From Mytilus californianus (lineage: Eukaryota > Mollusca > Bivalvia > Mytilida > Mytilidae), in contig NW_026262734.1 in assembly GCF_021869535.1 (NCBI RefSeq), positions 98,647,285-98,711,284 on the forward strand: a stretch of 64,000 bases of DNA, given 5' to 3'. The notes under the pieces are model-generated. The model made no database searches and had not been told where the DNA came from. It saw nothing but the letters and a program-made list of their open reading frames with translations. The position numbers and the translations under genes were made by a program. Each line of letters begins with the position of its first letter. Position 1 is the first letter of the stretch. Of the stretch, positions 13,101 to 27,100 are shown piece after piece.

Positions 13101-16100
13101 GAATACTCCATTTGGGTATCTTTCAAAAGGTTCCAGCACTGATTATTGGACGGATCGTACATTCGGGGACTGATGGTCAACCAACTGCGGTATCGTTGTA
13201 CCCAGTAAAACTTTATTTCTGTAGCTATTGATTAGGAATACAGTAGATCATCGATGATCCTTTGCATATAAGATCATATAACATAAATAACAGGCAAACT
13301 TTGTATTAAAGCAATGTTCAAAACTCGTAAATCCGTTTTGAATAACCAACTAGAAAGAAGAAAAAAATATGAATAATCGCATGAACTTAACACGGAGTGA
13401 GACATTAATATGGCAATACAGTATGCTTACTAAATAAAAGACATACAATTTAGAACACTTTTATTTTCATTTCAGGTTTTGCCTGTAGTTGTCTTTTTCA
13501 GCGCAATTGTCAACATCCTGTACTATCTCGGTGCCATGCAAGTAATAATTAAAGGTATAGCACGTGTGCTCAGATTTGCCATGAAAACGACACCGATGGA
13601 ATCGTTTGCCACATCCGCTCATATATTTGTTGGACAGGTACGACAGTCTTTCAATCAATTGTACCTTTGAAGAATTACCTAATACGCAATTTCATTATAC
13701 AAATTTTGAAATCATCTTGAATGAATGAATTACCTCCCATTGCGTAGCTTTGATTCAGTGTCAGAATTTGGCTTTAACTGTTGATTCCTTTTGGTTTAAT
13801 AAGCTTTTCGACGTTTAAAATATGTTTAGGATTTTCGAATACTTTGGCCTCGAGCGTCACTGAAGAAGCATTAATTGTTGAAATGCGCATCTGGTGCAGT
13901 AAAACTTGAACCGTTAAAGTTATTAACATATGTATATAAAGTAAATGACCGAGGTATTATTTGTGATAAGGTAGTTTACAGATTTGTTCGCATTTTTATC
14001 AACAACTTCTCCCAAACAAGTGAATGAAATTCGATGTAATATCCTGAAAATCGTAAGCATTCCTTACCTTGTGTCAATTATTTCTTTTTTGCGTGAACCC
14101 CCTGAGGGGTTCACAATTATATATTGGCGAGTTTTGGATGTGTCTATGGGCCACTCGATATCTCTCGGCCGGAAGTCGGAATAAAATTCTCGGAACGTCT
14201 CGAAAGTTTTCGATCTTTAAACAGGTAGTTATCTACGTCTTTGATACGGTCACGCTATGGCTAGGCTACCACGTGACATTACACCATCAAAGTAAATTGA
14301 AAAGTAAACAATAAGGCTAGGTTGCAGTCAATAAATCGTTTAATTATAGAACCTTTTTGCCTTTTCACAAAACATATGTGTTTTTAATAATGTGAATGTT
14401 TATAAGCGCTTTGATGTGAAAGTTTCTAAGCAAGTATTATGACAACGCAATTATATTTGTTTTAAAACGACCCCTGTACACTGTGTGTATCTAGGTCAAT
14501 TATAACGTGGTATTGTGCATTGTCATGATAACATGTAAACTAATTATGTCTGAAGATTTAACCACGTGTGTATTTTCATCATAGACTAAGGAGAGAACAT
14601 TCTGGTTTAAATGTGTATATTAGATCGGAAAACAGAAAGATAATATTATTATCAAAAGTATTACATTTAATTAATTCAATAGAAATATAAGAAATATATA
14701 CAAAATATATACTGTATTTATGTTTCTGTAGAAACTAAATATTAAATCGAAGTCAGAATATTTTCAGATTTGCAATTAAGAAATAAGTATTTATATGACA
14801 AGATACTCTGCTTTGGTATTTTTAGATATTCATTTGTAAATGAAACATGCATAATAATTAAATCTGAATAAATCCTAGCATTATACAAAACAAATGTTGA
14901 TAAACAATAATAATTATATTTCTACGTTAATTATTTCCTACCGTTTTAGTAAGGTTTTATAAGTGTTTGTTATTCAATTTTTTGTATTGTAATATATCCA
15001 TTAAACGGAAAGTAAGATAAATTAATTAAATATTTAAATTTTAAACGATCGTGAATAAAAATACTTGTGTGTTTTCAATTCACAAAGATTTTAAATCCTT
15101 GCAGTTCACAAAAAAACGTAATAATAATTTACAATAATCATAACAAAATTTAATTAAGTACTATCATAGTGTTAATTTTTTTGTACTGTTTTAGTATAGA
15201 TTTATAAGTCTTTGCTTATATTTTGTATAGTTATCTATTCATATAGTGGAATGGTAGAATTTAAAAATAGATTCATTCGATAAATAAAATGTCCGTCCGT
15301 AAATACTTGACGTTTGTGTTTATTGATACTACATGTATATATATTAAAAATTTTCGGAAAACAATTACTAACAGGAACGTATGTTTATTATAAAATTTCA
15401 ATTCTATTTTTGTTTGTTTGTTTTAATAGTTTAACCTTATAACATCTACATATGTGTACTATGGTACGGTTTTGAAAATTGTATTCACTGTGTTGCCCTA
15501 CTATCCCACACGTCTTGATTCATTCCCATTATAGATCACATTTCAAACGCAAACAATCGGTTCGCATTTTCGTTTTTCTTATCTAAATTTAGGACACGGC
15601 TGTAAGAGATTCACATGTGACTTTCATGCACCGTCAATATTACTTACGGTATTCTGACCTCTAGCTGTTTCTCTTTTGTTTCTTTTTGAGTCACTGTCCT
15701 ATAATAAACTTTGACCTTTTCGAAAAGCTAAGGATTGTTTACCCAAGGAATAGATTCCTTAACTTTGCAATTTATTTGGCCTTTGAACTTTTTTCATTCG
15801 AGTGTCACTGATGCTTTATGTAGACTGGCGTCTGGCGAACATCATTTCAATTCTGGTATCTTTTTATATCTTCATATTTTTTTATATAAATTGGTTATTT
15901 TGAGGGTATGTACAGGTATTCATAAAATTTCTGAATTAAGATATTCTTCGGCAAAACCAAGTTTCCCTGTAGAATATTTGAATTGATTTAAGTAAAATCA
16001 GGATATCCTTAAAATTTATTAGACGAAAAAAGTCTCTTTATAAGATGTCCCAATCAGTTGCATGTCACAGGGTTCATTGCAAATGGAAATTGGACTTAAG

Positions 16101-19100
16101 TTTATCTATACAATTAACATCTACCATGAGTACAGACAGCTTCAATAACGAGTTGAAAACATGAAGGTCCATGCTGGAGGCAAAATATAAAGATATGATA
16201 GATAAAATAAATGCATGCAGATTTCCAGATTATAAAGCAAACTGAGTGCATAAATTTATATTGCGATTGGTTTGTGCAATTTGCGTAAGTCATTCGGTTT
16301 GTAGAAATTGGGATTTGCAAAAGGGTTATCATCGGGAACATTATGTACATTCCCAAGTACTAAATAAAATGGTCTAGCTTTAAAATGTATATTCAAATAG
16401 TAGATGTAAATATACACTTTCAACTGACTTCTTCTAATCACAGTCAATTAATTCAATTCAAAAGCAAACACAAATTCAGCAACAATCTTTTGGTGACCCG
16501 GCAGTCAGCGGTCTTAGGTTCATGTATTGCTTTTCTTTTTTTAAAGAAAGCAACTTGTTTTTTTTTTATCAAACATTATTATTGGGGTTTGCCACAGCAG
16601 AACAAGGACTTTGCAATATCAAAATAATAACAGTTATTGTACTAATACATGTGCGACATGGCTGGTGTCACATGTGGAGCAGGCTTCATATTGCTCAGTC
16701 TTTTGTTTTCTCTGTAGTTTTTGTAGACGGTTTGTCGTTTCTTCATTTTTCATTATTTGTCATAACGTTGTCAATTATTCGTGTTCGACCTTTACGTTTA
16801 AATATCCTTTTGGTGCCGACTCTTTTAGATGGTGCGTATGAATTTGTACATACATTGACATGCTTTGATACTATATCTGCCCTTGAATTTTTACTTGATA
16901 ACATTTTTGTTCGCTTTGGAGATTCCGTATATCGTCAAGTTATCGGAATTCCAATGGGGACTAACTGTGCACCACTTATTGCGGACCTGTTTTTGTATTG
17001 TTATGAGTTACAATTTATGACTAAAATCAGCAAAGACCCATCGAAACAACATCTGATACAAAAATTTAACAATACTTTTAGATATTTGGATGATATATTG
17101 GCTCTCAATAATGACAACTTCAGTATGTATACTAACGAAATTTATCCTGTTGAACTTACTTTAAATAAAGCTAATACTAACAATGACCACTGTCCTTTCC
17201 TCGATCTTGATATCTTTATCATTAACAGGAAGCTTAATACAAAAATTTATGATAAAAGAGATGATTTTTCAATTCCTATCGATAATCATCCATTTTTAGA
17301 TGGTGACGTTCCCTTGTCACCATCTTATGGTGTTTATATATCTCAACTTGTACGATTCGCTTGTGTATGTAACAACGTATTAGATTTTAGCGAGAGAAAT
17401 TTATATATTACTGAAACATTATTACACCAGGGTTTTCGATATCATAAACTAGTCAAAACATTTACTAAATTTTATCATCGGTATAAGGACATCATTCGTA
17501 AATATAACTCAACATGCAGACATCTTATACGTTCGGGTATTTCACATCCAATCTTTTATTGTAATATTCTTTACAAAGCACAAAAATGTCAGTATTCACC
17601 TCAAAAGCTAACAAAACCTTTAAACAGACTTATTAAGAAGGGATATAGTTACGATACTGTTGTCAGGTCATTAAAGATTGCATATTTTGGCTTTAATAGT
17701 GATTCACTTATAGGGTCTTTGCATCGGAATTAAACATATTTATTCTAAAGCCAGTTGTTGGCATGACACGGGTTATGTTCTTCTCATATATTTTATGACG
17801 GTATAATACTAAACCCCTAACAGGAGGGATTGTGCCTGATATTCATATGATGAAGACATAATCTTTCAATCAGTTTAATTGAGGTCTGGAGCTGGCGTGT
17901 CAGTAACTGCTAGAAGTCTGTTGTTATTTATGTATTATTGTCATTTTGTTTATTTTCTTTTGTTTCCTATTCTGACATCGGACTCGGACTTCTCTTAAAC
18001 TGAGTTTTACTGTGCGTACTGTTGTACGTTTGTTTTTTCTACATTGGCTAGAGGTATATGGGGAGGGTTGAGATCTCCAAAAACATGTTTAACCCCGCCG
18101 CATTTTTGCGCCTGTCCCAAGTCAGGAGCCTCTGGCCTTTGTAAGTCTTGTATCATTTTTAATTTTAGTTTCTTGTGTATAATTTGGAGTTTAGTATGAC
18201 GTCCATTATCACTGAACTAGTATACATATTTGTTTAGGGACCAGCTGTAGGACGCCTCCGGGTGCGGGAGTTTCTCGCTGCATTGAAGACCCATTGGTGG
18301 CCTTCGGCTGTTGTCTGCTCTATGGTCGGGTTGTTGTCTCTTTGACACATTCCCCATTTCCATTCTCAATTTTATGGATGTGAACTCTGCGTACAGATTT
18401 TGTACAGATATCACAAATGGTGATGCTGGATCATTTGATAAATAAAGGCAACAGTAGTATACCGCCATTCGAAATTCGTAAATCGATTGAGAAAAAAACA
18501 AATCCGGGTTACAAACACTGGATTCTATATTAAAAAAAAACTTTTTTCTTGTATTACTTAAGTCACCTTTGCGAGGGTAAAACAAAACAAGAAATGATAA
18601 CATAACAGGTACAGGATATTCTTTTCACGAATTCAGTTAATTTGGTATTTTTAAATAGCATGTGTTTCATATTATTTGTAGGTGGAATCGAGTATAGCAC
18701 TGAAACCGTTTATCAATGATGTGTCAAGGTCAGAGTTAAACGCTATCATGACTGGTGGCTTTGCTACAGTTGCTGGAACAGTTATAGGAGCTTATATAGA
18801 ATTTGGGGTACTTATTTATTGGTTAGTAAAAAAATCGAACTCTTGTTTGATTGAACATGTCAAGAATGGTTTTTTTCCATGTATCCACTTCACTTGAACT
18901 ATGGTGGAGAGTTGTCTCATTGCAATCACGGCATTTTTTGATAGAAAAACAAATGATCTGGGGTACCAATCAATGACACAAAATCAGTACATGCACAGCA
19001 AAAAACACAAAAAAAAGCAAAGGAACAGCGCTTTTATTGTGGTTCTTAATCACATAGTCACAGTGAGGCCTTTAACAATGAGCTAAACCAAACTTTTTTT

Positions 19101-21131
19101 TTTTATTATTCGTTGATGTTTTATTTTCACTTTAGTCAAAATTAATTCCTGCATTTTGTATTGCAGAATATTCTTTATTAGACTTGGTCAATTTTTTTTG
19201 TTGTTTTTAGCTCTTTCCAGGCCAGACTATTTTTTATATTAGAAATTGGTTACTTGCAGAATCGATACAGATATGACTAAAACCAGCAAACGTTTTACAC
19301 ATCAACGCATAATTATATACAAAAATAAACCAAATTGATAGAAATTATCATCCATACACTTTGGACTCTGATGAATAGTTGTCTCATTGGTAGTCATGCC
19401 ACATCTCCATATTTTCTATGTCGTCTGTACTCCTTGCGTATGTAGTCCCAAAAATAGTTTCCTTTCTCTAACTTTAGTTTGCCTCAACCAAATGTTATAA
19501 AACTTATACACAATGCTTATTACCACAAAACACATATCATGGACACATTCTCCATCTATTTGAAGTGTAAAAACAATAAAGTTTCGTGTTGACATTATCT
19601 GACTAGGGACATACACCTGCTATCCCTTGTAAAGTTCATCGGCTATATTTATTGTAATGATGGACATTTGAATAGACAAATGATTGGCAGGTGAGATACA
19701 TACTGACTATAACATGTTTACTGCTTTTGGTGTTTTATTGTACGTGTTAAATTAGCCCCAGAATTTAGCTTGTATTTATTGCTACTTGACTTCAATTTTT
19801 TTTTAATAGATTTATTCCACAGATTAAACTTGGTAAAGGAAAGGAGAAAAAAAAATAACAATGAGCAAAACCAATACCGCATAGAAATCTACATAAAAGA
19901 CCCCCAAATGACAAATGTAAAACAGTGCAAACGTCAAAAACTAACAGCCTGATTAATACAAAAAATAATGAACGAAAAAGAAATATGATATACAGCAACA
20001 CACTGCAAGCACTGAATTACACGCTCCTAACTTTGGATAGGAATATTCAGAATGTGATGGGATTAAAAATGTTTGCTGGCATCAAACCCTAACCTAGGAC
20101 CTGGTGTACATGTAAAAGTACAACATAAGAACAAACTATAAATAAATCAGTTGAAAAGGGCTGAACTCATCAGATCGATACAAATCAGAAAAGGCAACTT
20201 ACAAAAACACAGACAGGGCCTGGCAGGGGATTTATTTATCCCCCAACAACAATAAAGACATAAAGTACAGATACGAGAGTTCGCGAAGTGACTGACAGCT
20301 AGTTCAAAGCCAATAACAACTACATGTAATGAAAAATATGTATCTAAAACTTCCCTATCTCTGGTCCCTCTAAAATTCGCGATAGTTTTAGGCTGGTAAG
20401 ATCTCGTACCTTACAAAACGATTATTTTATAATAATGTTAAGAATATCACAATATTCACAAATAAAAAGCACAAATTATAGAAACCGTCAATCGTAACTA
20501 AAATTCATGTTCACAACTTTGTGAATCTTGTGTCGTTCTGTTGCTGTCTCATTGATGCATATTACCAATAGCTTTTAGTCATATAAAATAATATAATATA
20601 TAAATTAATTGAAATAATTGTTAAATAAGTGACACGAACGTGTACCATTCTCATCAATGTAAAAAGAAAGAAAGAAAATTAAAGAAAATAAGAAAAAGAA
20701 AGTTAGAATATATTAGTTGCTGGTTTTCGTTATGATTTGAATTTTGAAAACCAGCACTAATGAATTAGACTGAATGTGTCCTATTTTTTAACCGTACTGA
20801 ACATTTTAATGTTATGAATTATTAACATTACAGGTTCCTGCCAATCACTTAATAGCAGCATCGTTTATGTCAGCTCCGGCGGCATTAGCGGTTTCTAAAC
20901 TTGGATGGCCAGAGAAAAAGAAGGTAGATGGATTTAGTATGGACAATATAAACATTAACGTAGGGTAAGTATAAGTATATGTCAATCTTAATTAGTATAA
21001 CATAACTCACCAATAATTATCTTGTTTGTATAGAGTGTCTCTCGTGTTATAGTTACATGTATGAAAAGGGGACACATGGAATAGGGGATAGGATAAAAGA
21101 TGATTGTATGAAATCATTGTCTTATATATTA

Positions 21132-21165
<34 letters not shown>

Positions 21166-24100
21166 AGGTGGCCTTACCTCCGATGGCAAATTTTAATATG
21201 TCTGATCCTGATCCTGATCCTAAGGTCGAAGTTCACAGAACAGGTCTCTCTGTACTATTTTTTTCCTCTGATGGTACACCGTTATTGATGGTAATTTCTC
21301 ACCACACTTTAGAATAATAGTTTAAGGAAGGAATGGGATTCGGTACAAAAATAAGGAGATGTGGTATGATTGCCATTGAGACAACTATCCAAAGGTTCAA
21401 ATGAAGTGGATGTAAGCAATTATAAGCATTGGTACGGCCTTCAAAAATGAGAAAAAAACATACCGTATAGTCGTCAATGAAAGGCTCTGATATGAAAAAT
21501 ATGAATCAATTCAACTGAGAAAACCAACGGCCTAATTTATATAAAAAAAACACAATGCATTTAAGACTAGAACAAATGAACAAACCTTATTACTATCTTC
21601 AGCATAGTATTTCGATCGAGATCATGGTTAAGATTATAATTAAGATTAACTGTTGAATACTTTGGAAAAGGAGTTTGTTAGATAGGGGTAAATAGTTTAC
21701 CTTGCAATATGTGTATGCACGTCAAATATGGACCCATCAGAGAGTTGTTGCAATGGTTCTTTAGCACGGCCCTTTCCCAATCGGATTTTTACTTCCATAA
21801 TACGACTGAACGGGAATGTGTATCTATACATCCTGTACTACTAAACTAACCTCAACATTAGTAGTCGTTTTATTGCCAAAATGGCGAATTCTAGGTGACC
21901 ATTTTTCTGATGCTTTGTGTCTAGTTGCTTTTTAAATCATATTCTATCATATATAGCTTCATTAGTTTAATGTCAGGGTTTATTGAAACACTTTGCTTGT
22001 TCCTGAAAAGTAATGCAAAGGATACAACAACTATATGTGTGAACTATGAATAATGGTTTCTATAAGTTGAACAGTTGCAAAGTAATTACTTTCAATTAAA
22101 AGTAGATAATTAGCCAGTCGTTAGCAATTGACATAAGGAAGTACTTCTTTAGCTCAGTTGGTTAGAACGCTGCCTTCAAATACAGGTATCCCAGGTTCGA
22201 GTCCGGGAGAAGACAATGTGATTTTCAAATAAGAATCATGCTCTCCGTTTACTCAGTAAACATTGTAAAAGAGCATATACATGTTTACATGTTAGATTTA
22301 TCACATTCGTTAATAAAAGTAACGATCTCTATGCCCTCAGAGTACATTATATCTGACATCTTTCAATTAGTTATGCATTATATATTTTTTTAGAAAAGAA
22401 TCAAATCTAATGGAAGCAGCATCTGCAGGAGCGACATCAACCGTCAAACTTATAGCTTATGTAGTTGTTAACCTGATAGCATTCCTTGCCATTCTATCGT
22501 TTGTTGACGCCATTATTTCATTTTATGGTGATAGAGTTGGTCACCCGGAAGTCAATTTTGAGGTATTTATATTAGTAAATACCTTATTTCTTCACTTATA
22601 CTTGAAATTAAACAAACATTCATTTGTTAAGGAACACGAGGTTTATTAAGAACAAACTGATAAATCTATGAAGATACCAATATGTTCAAATAACCAATTT
22701 ATAACTTCTTATTGAACACTGTATCGATTCTAAATGGTAACAGCCTAAAGAAATAAGATTTAAAAAGAAACTGTCGTTGACATTTTACATTGACTGTCCG
22801 TTTTATGAGGTAAACGTTTGGTTTTGTAGACTTTTGATGAAAAAAAGTTGATATTCGACGAGACCAACAGTCTACTCCTTATTATATGTAATTCTTAGTG
22901 CTTTATATAATTAGTATAATTGACATAATTGACTCAGTTCTTTTAATATAGACTTCAGTTTTTAATTCAAACAGATATTTATATCAAGCTTAATAAATTA
23001 AAGTATAATGAGAGGAGTGTTAGCAATGGTTAGTCTTGCTACGAATTTACAGTTTATGAATGTGTAATAATATTTCTATACTTTTATATTTTCTGATTTC
23101 TCTATGAATTTTCCCATTTGATCTTTTTATCATTGAAAACGGCATCGAAAATCATCCGTTTATCCTTGTTTGCTATAAGACGCTTTACCTGAACAGTTGT
23201 TGATAGGGTGCTTTCTTCGAGGTCCGCGTGTGTAGCTATTAAACCAAGAGTTCCAAATGGTGAAGTTGAAATCATCCCTTCGTATATTTTACGGACGCCA
23301 TCACGAGTTGGTTGATCGTTATGGAATAACTGTTTTACAGATGATATCGGATATGTTCCTTGTGTCGTAACTACAATACCCTTCCCTTTTCACGAATGTG
23401 ACCTACCGAATTAGACTATTTACCGAATTTGTAATAACATAAGCAACACGACGGGTGCCACATGTGGAGCAGGATCTGCTTACCCTTCCGGAGCACCTGA
23501 GATCACCCCCAGTTTTTGGTGGGGTTCGTGTTGCTTAGTCTTTAGTTTTCTATGTTGTGTCTTCTGTACTATTATTTGTCTGTTTGTCTTTTTATTTTTA
23601 GCCATGGCGTTATCAGTTTATTTTCAATCTATGAGTTTGACTGCCCCTTTGGTATCTTTCGTCCCTCTTTTGTAGTATAAATACTGGGTAGTTATTCATT
23701 TGACATATCCAAATTAATAAACAAATTATAAATAAACATTATTGTGTGCCTTTTCTTTTCTCTTCATTGTATTCATAGATTTAATTGTATTCAAATCATT
23801 GTAATCATTGTAATCATTGCAATCATTTGTACCAAATTAACTTGATTATTCTGCCTGTAATGGGCGTCTTTAATTGACAATAAAATATATTTAAATATAT
23901 TTGAGTTTGTATCCGACCGTGAAAGGGCTGTATAGCCAGTCAAGGTCGTTAAAAACTTCCATCGTCGTTTGGCATATCAAATTTGTCCACTGTTTACTTG
24001 GCTGCTGGTGTACCAGGACTACGTTGTTGCCGCTCGCTGCTGTTTGCGTGGCCTAGCTTTCCTCCTGTTCCTACTTTGGTGGCTCTCTTCTTTAATTATT

Positions 24101-27100
24101 TATTTTTGCGTATATATTTTTTATTTTTTATTTCTCTTTGGTTTACTATAAAAAAATATTTTTATTTTCTTTTATTTTATTTATTTTTATTCATCAATTA
24201 ATTTATTTAATTATTTATTAATTTATTTATTTATTTAATTATTCTATCAAAATTATTCAAATTTTTACTCATTTTTACTTTTTATTTATAATAGTTTTCC
24301 CTCTTTTTTGTCATTCTAAATTATATCAATTACCATATGGTAAAACTTAAATTATTTAAATGCCCAAAAAGGCGCAAGCCAAGGCAAACCGTGCATGGGC
24401 TGTATAGCCAATCAAGGTCGTTAAAAAACTTCCATCGTTCGATCGTTTGTACCGAAGTCATAGACCAAAGCAGAGCAGAAGGGTAGGAGAGTGGATGGTT
24501 TATAGCAAGCAGCCGGACTAGTTAAAGAAGTGAAGTGTTTGAAACTAGCTGACTTGATATAGAAAGGCTGAGACAGTTGGTTCGGTACAAATTGTCCAAA
24601 CAGGGCTGGTGCTATAGTTTTGCGTTTCACTATTGCAGTGAATGTTTGCTGATATATCATGCCTTAGTGCTACCCTGTTGTTCCTACAGTTATAGACATG
24701 TTTGTTTAATAAAGTTTCATATGAAAGTTAACATAGTTTAAATTTGTTCATACATTACTTTTATAATAGGTTCCATACATTTAGGTTTTAGCCCAGTTCC
24801 TGTCCTTTAGGTTTCAACCCAGTTCCATACATTTAGGTTTCAGCCTATAGTTCCAAACGTTTGGTTTAAACAAATATCAGACTGAAAGGGGTTTAAACAG
24901 TTTTAATTTACCAGGTTCGGGTTAGGTTGATAGGTGTTGAAATTCATTTTATGTAGTATTTGTTTTATATTTAGTTGTATAGAGTAAACCTTTTTGACTT
25001 TGAAAATTTTGCATTGCTCTTCAAATCCCAGGAAACTGGTACGAACCCGGTGATAAAAATATTAAAACGTCCCCGCCCGGTTACACGTTACAGTCTGTTT
25101 AATTCAACCAATTCAACCATATTTTGTCAAATTAAAGGGCATAAACATGAGCCTGTTTCGACTAGATCTGAGGCTACTTTTGATTTAACTTGTGTTGTTG
25201 GAATAATGTCCCATTGACTTTTTTCCGTCATTTTATTTGTAGTTATAGAAATTCAATGCACGTTTAACAACCTTGTTCTGTTTCAGTGGCTCTGTTCATA
25301 CATTTTCATGCCATTAGCTGTCATTATGGGAATACCATGGACAGATTGCCGAGTTGTAGCCACTTTGATTGGAAAGAAAATTGTACTCAATGAATTTTTA
25401 GCGTATATTGACCTAGGAAATCTAATGAAAGAAAACAAAATTGAGGTAAGATTTGATTTATAACTTGCTCGAAATGGAGAGTGTATATTTTATGTCTGTC
25501 CGCCTGTCTGTTTTTCCAATGAAATTTTTCTATGGAACTACACATACTTGAAAGAGCTTTGCGAAATTTATTTCCTAGCTTCATGTGATTAGGCTTCCTG
25601 TATTATGCATCGTTTTTAGCCTCATTGCTCATAATCTTTTAATTAGCGTATACTTATATATTTTTTTTTACAAAATGACCATATTTGGTACGTTTTGAAC
25701 TTGTTTATTATACTTTTTGACGCGTTTTCACATCCAATGCTGTTCAACTTCGACGGAGCTGATGTTTGTGAGACAATAATCCCCTAGAATATTTTCTATC
25801 CCTATAATGCCGACCTACTTTTAAGTTATTTCAAAAAAACTGAACAAAATATTGCTTAAAAGCAGGTTGACCACAACCAGTTTTTTAGAAAAGAAAAACA
25901 AAATCCGTCATTGTTGTTTTGTGTACATTTTACAGAAACCTTTTGGTAAACTGTGTCATTATTTTCGTATTTTAGGGTCGCTCTGCAGTTATCTCAACAT
26001 ACATATTATGTGGGTTTGGAAGTATAGCAGCTATGGGGATAAATCTGGGAGCATTGATTGCAGCTGAACCCAGAAGACGAAGAGATTACGCTAGAGGAGT
26101 GTTCAGAGCATTTGTTTGTGGAAATATTGCATGCTTCATGACTGCTTGCATTGCAGGTAAAGATATGGTGTTATAATACTTTTTCGATATTGAATAAAGA
26201 AAAACAGTAGCATACCGCTGTTCAAAAGTCATAAATCGATTAAGAGAAAACAACTCAAGGTTAACAACAGAAACACTGAAATCAACAAAACCAAACGACA
26301 ACATACATAGAAACGGAATATTTGATGACAACTGCCATATTTCTGACTTGTTGCATGACATTTGAAGACAAAATGGTTGGTTGAACCTAATTTTTTGGCT
26401 AGCCAAACCGCCCGCTCATATGACAATGCTAAAAATATCACTAAAATGACAACACTACGTGACAGGAATACAGTACAAAAAACACAAGAACACTCAATAC
26501 AGAGAATTACATAAATAAATATTATAATAGTACATTACAACATGTTAACCACAGAATAACAACGGACACCTCCCATTAAAAACAACACAGGATACCACAA
26601 ACAGATATCAATACATGGAAATGTTGTATATACATCAATGGGACAACAACACCGTAATTAAAAGACAAAAAAAATACTTGCAGAGGTCAAATAAAGTTTA
26701 TACAACAAACTTATTTTATTCAAAAGTATGTTATATGCAGCAAATCCGACTACCTTATGCACTTGTATAAATATACTAGTAGTATATACATAGAAAAATA
26801 AGATGTAGTATGATTGCAAGTGATACAAATAGCCACAAAAGTTCAAAAGAAATGGATGTAAGCAAATATAGGCAATCGTACGGGCTTCAACAATGAATCT
26901 GCTATAATAGACCCCCACATGATATCTATGAAACAATTCAATTGAGAAAACTTACGGCCTAATTTATAAAACAGCAATTAACGAAAAATTAATATGACAG
27001 ATCATGAGATATGAACTAACGACACCCACTAAATTATGAGAATTCTTAGTACACCCATTATTTTTTTTAGATTTGTAGAAATCAAAGCCTGACTAGAACT

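Noticed and set aside
16522..16827. N-terminal 100 residues of the long open frame containing RT
   Set aside because: They match repeat family B sequence, not reverse transcriptase; the frame is open by chance across the junction.
22410..22649. Open frame starting at the methionine inside exon 7 as an independent gene
   Set aside because: It is transporter exon 7 read through its donor; splice phases and homology place it in the SLC28 gene.
23914..24440. Direct repeats as possible LTRs
   Set aside because: Only about 54 bp are shared, the interior is low-complexity, and no primer site or inverted ends are visible.
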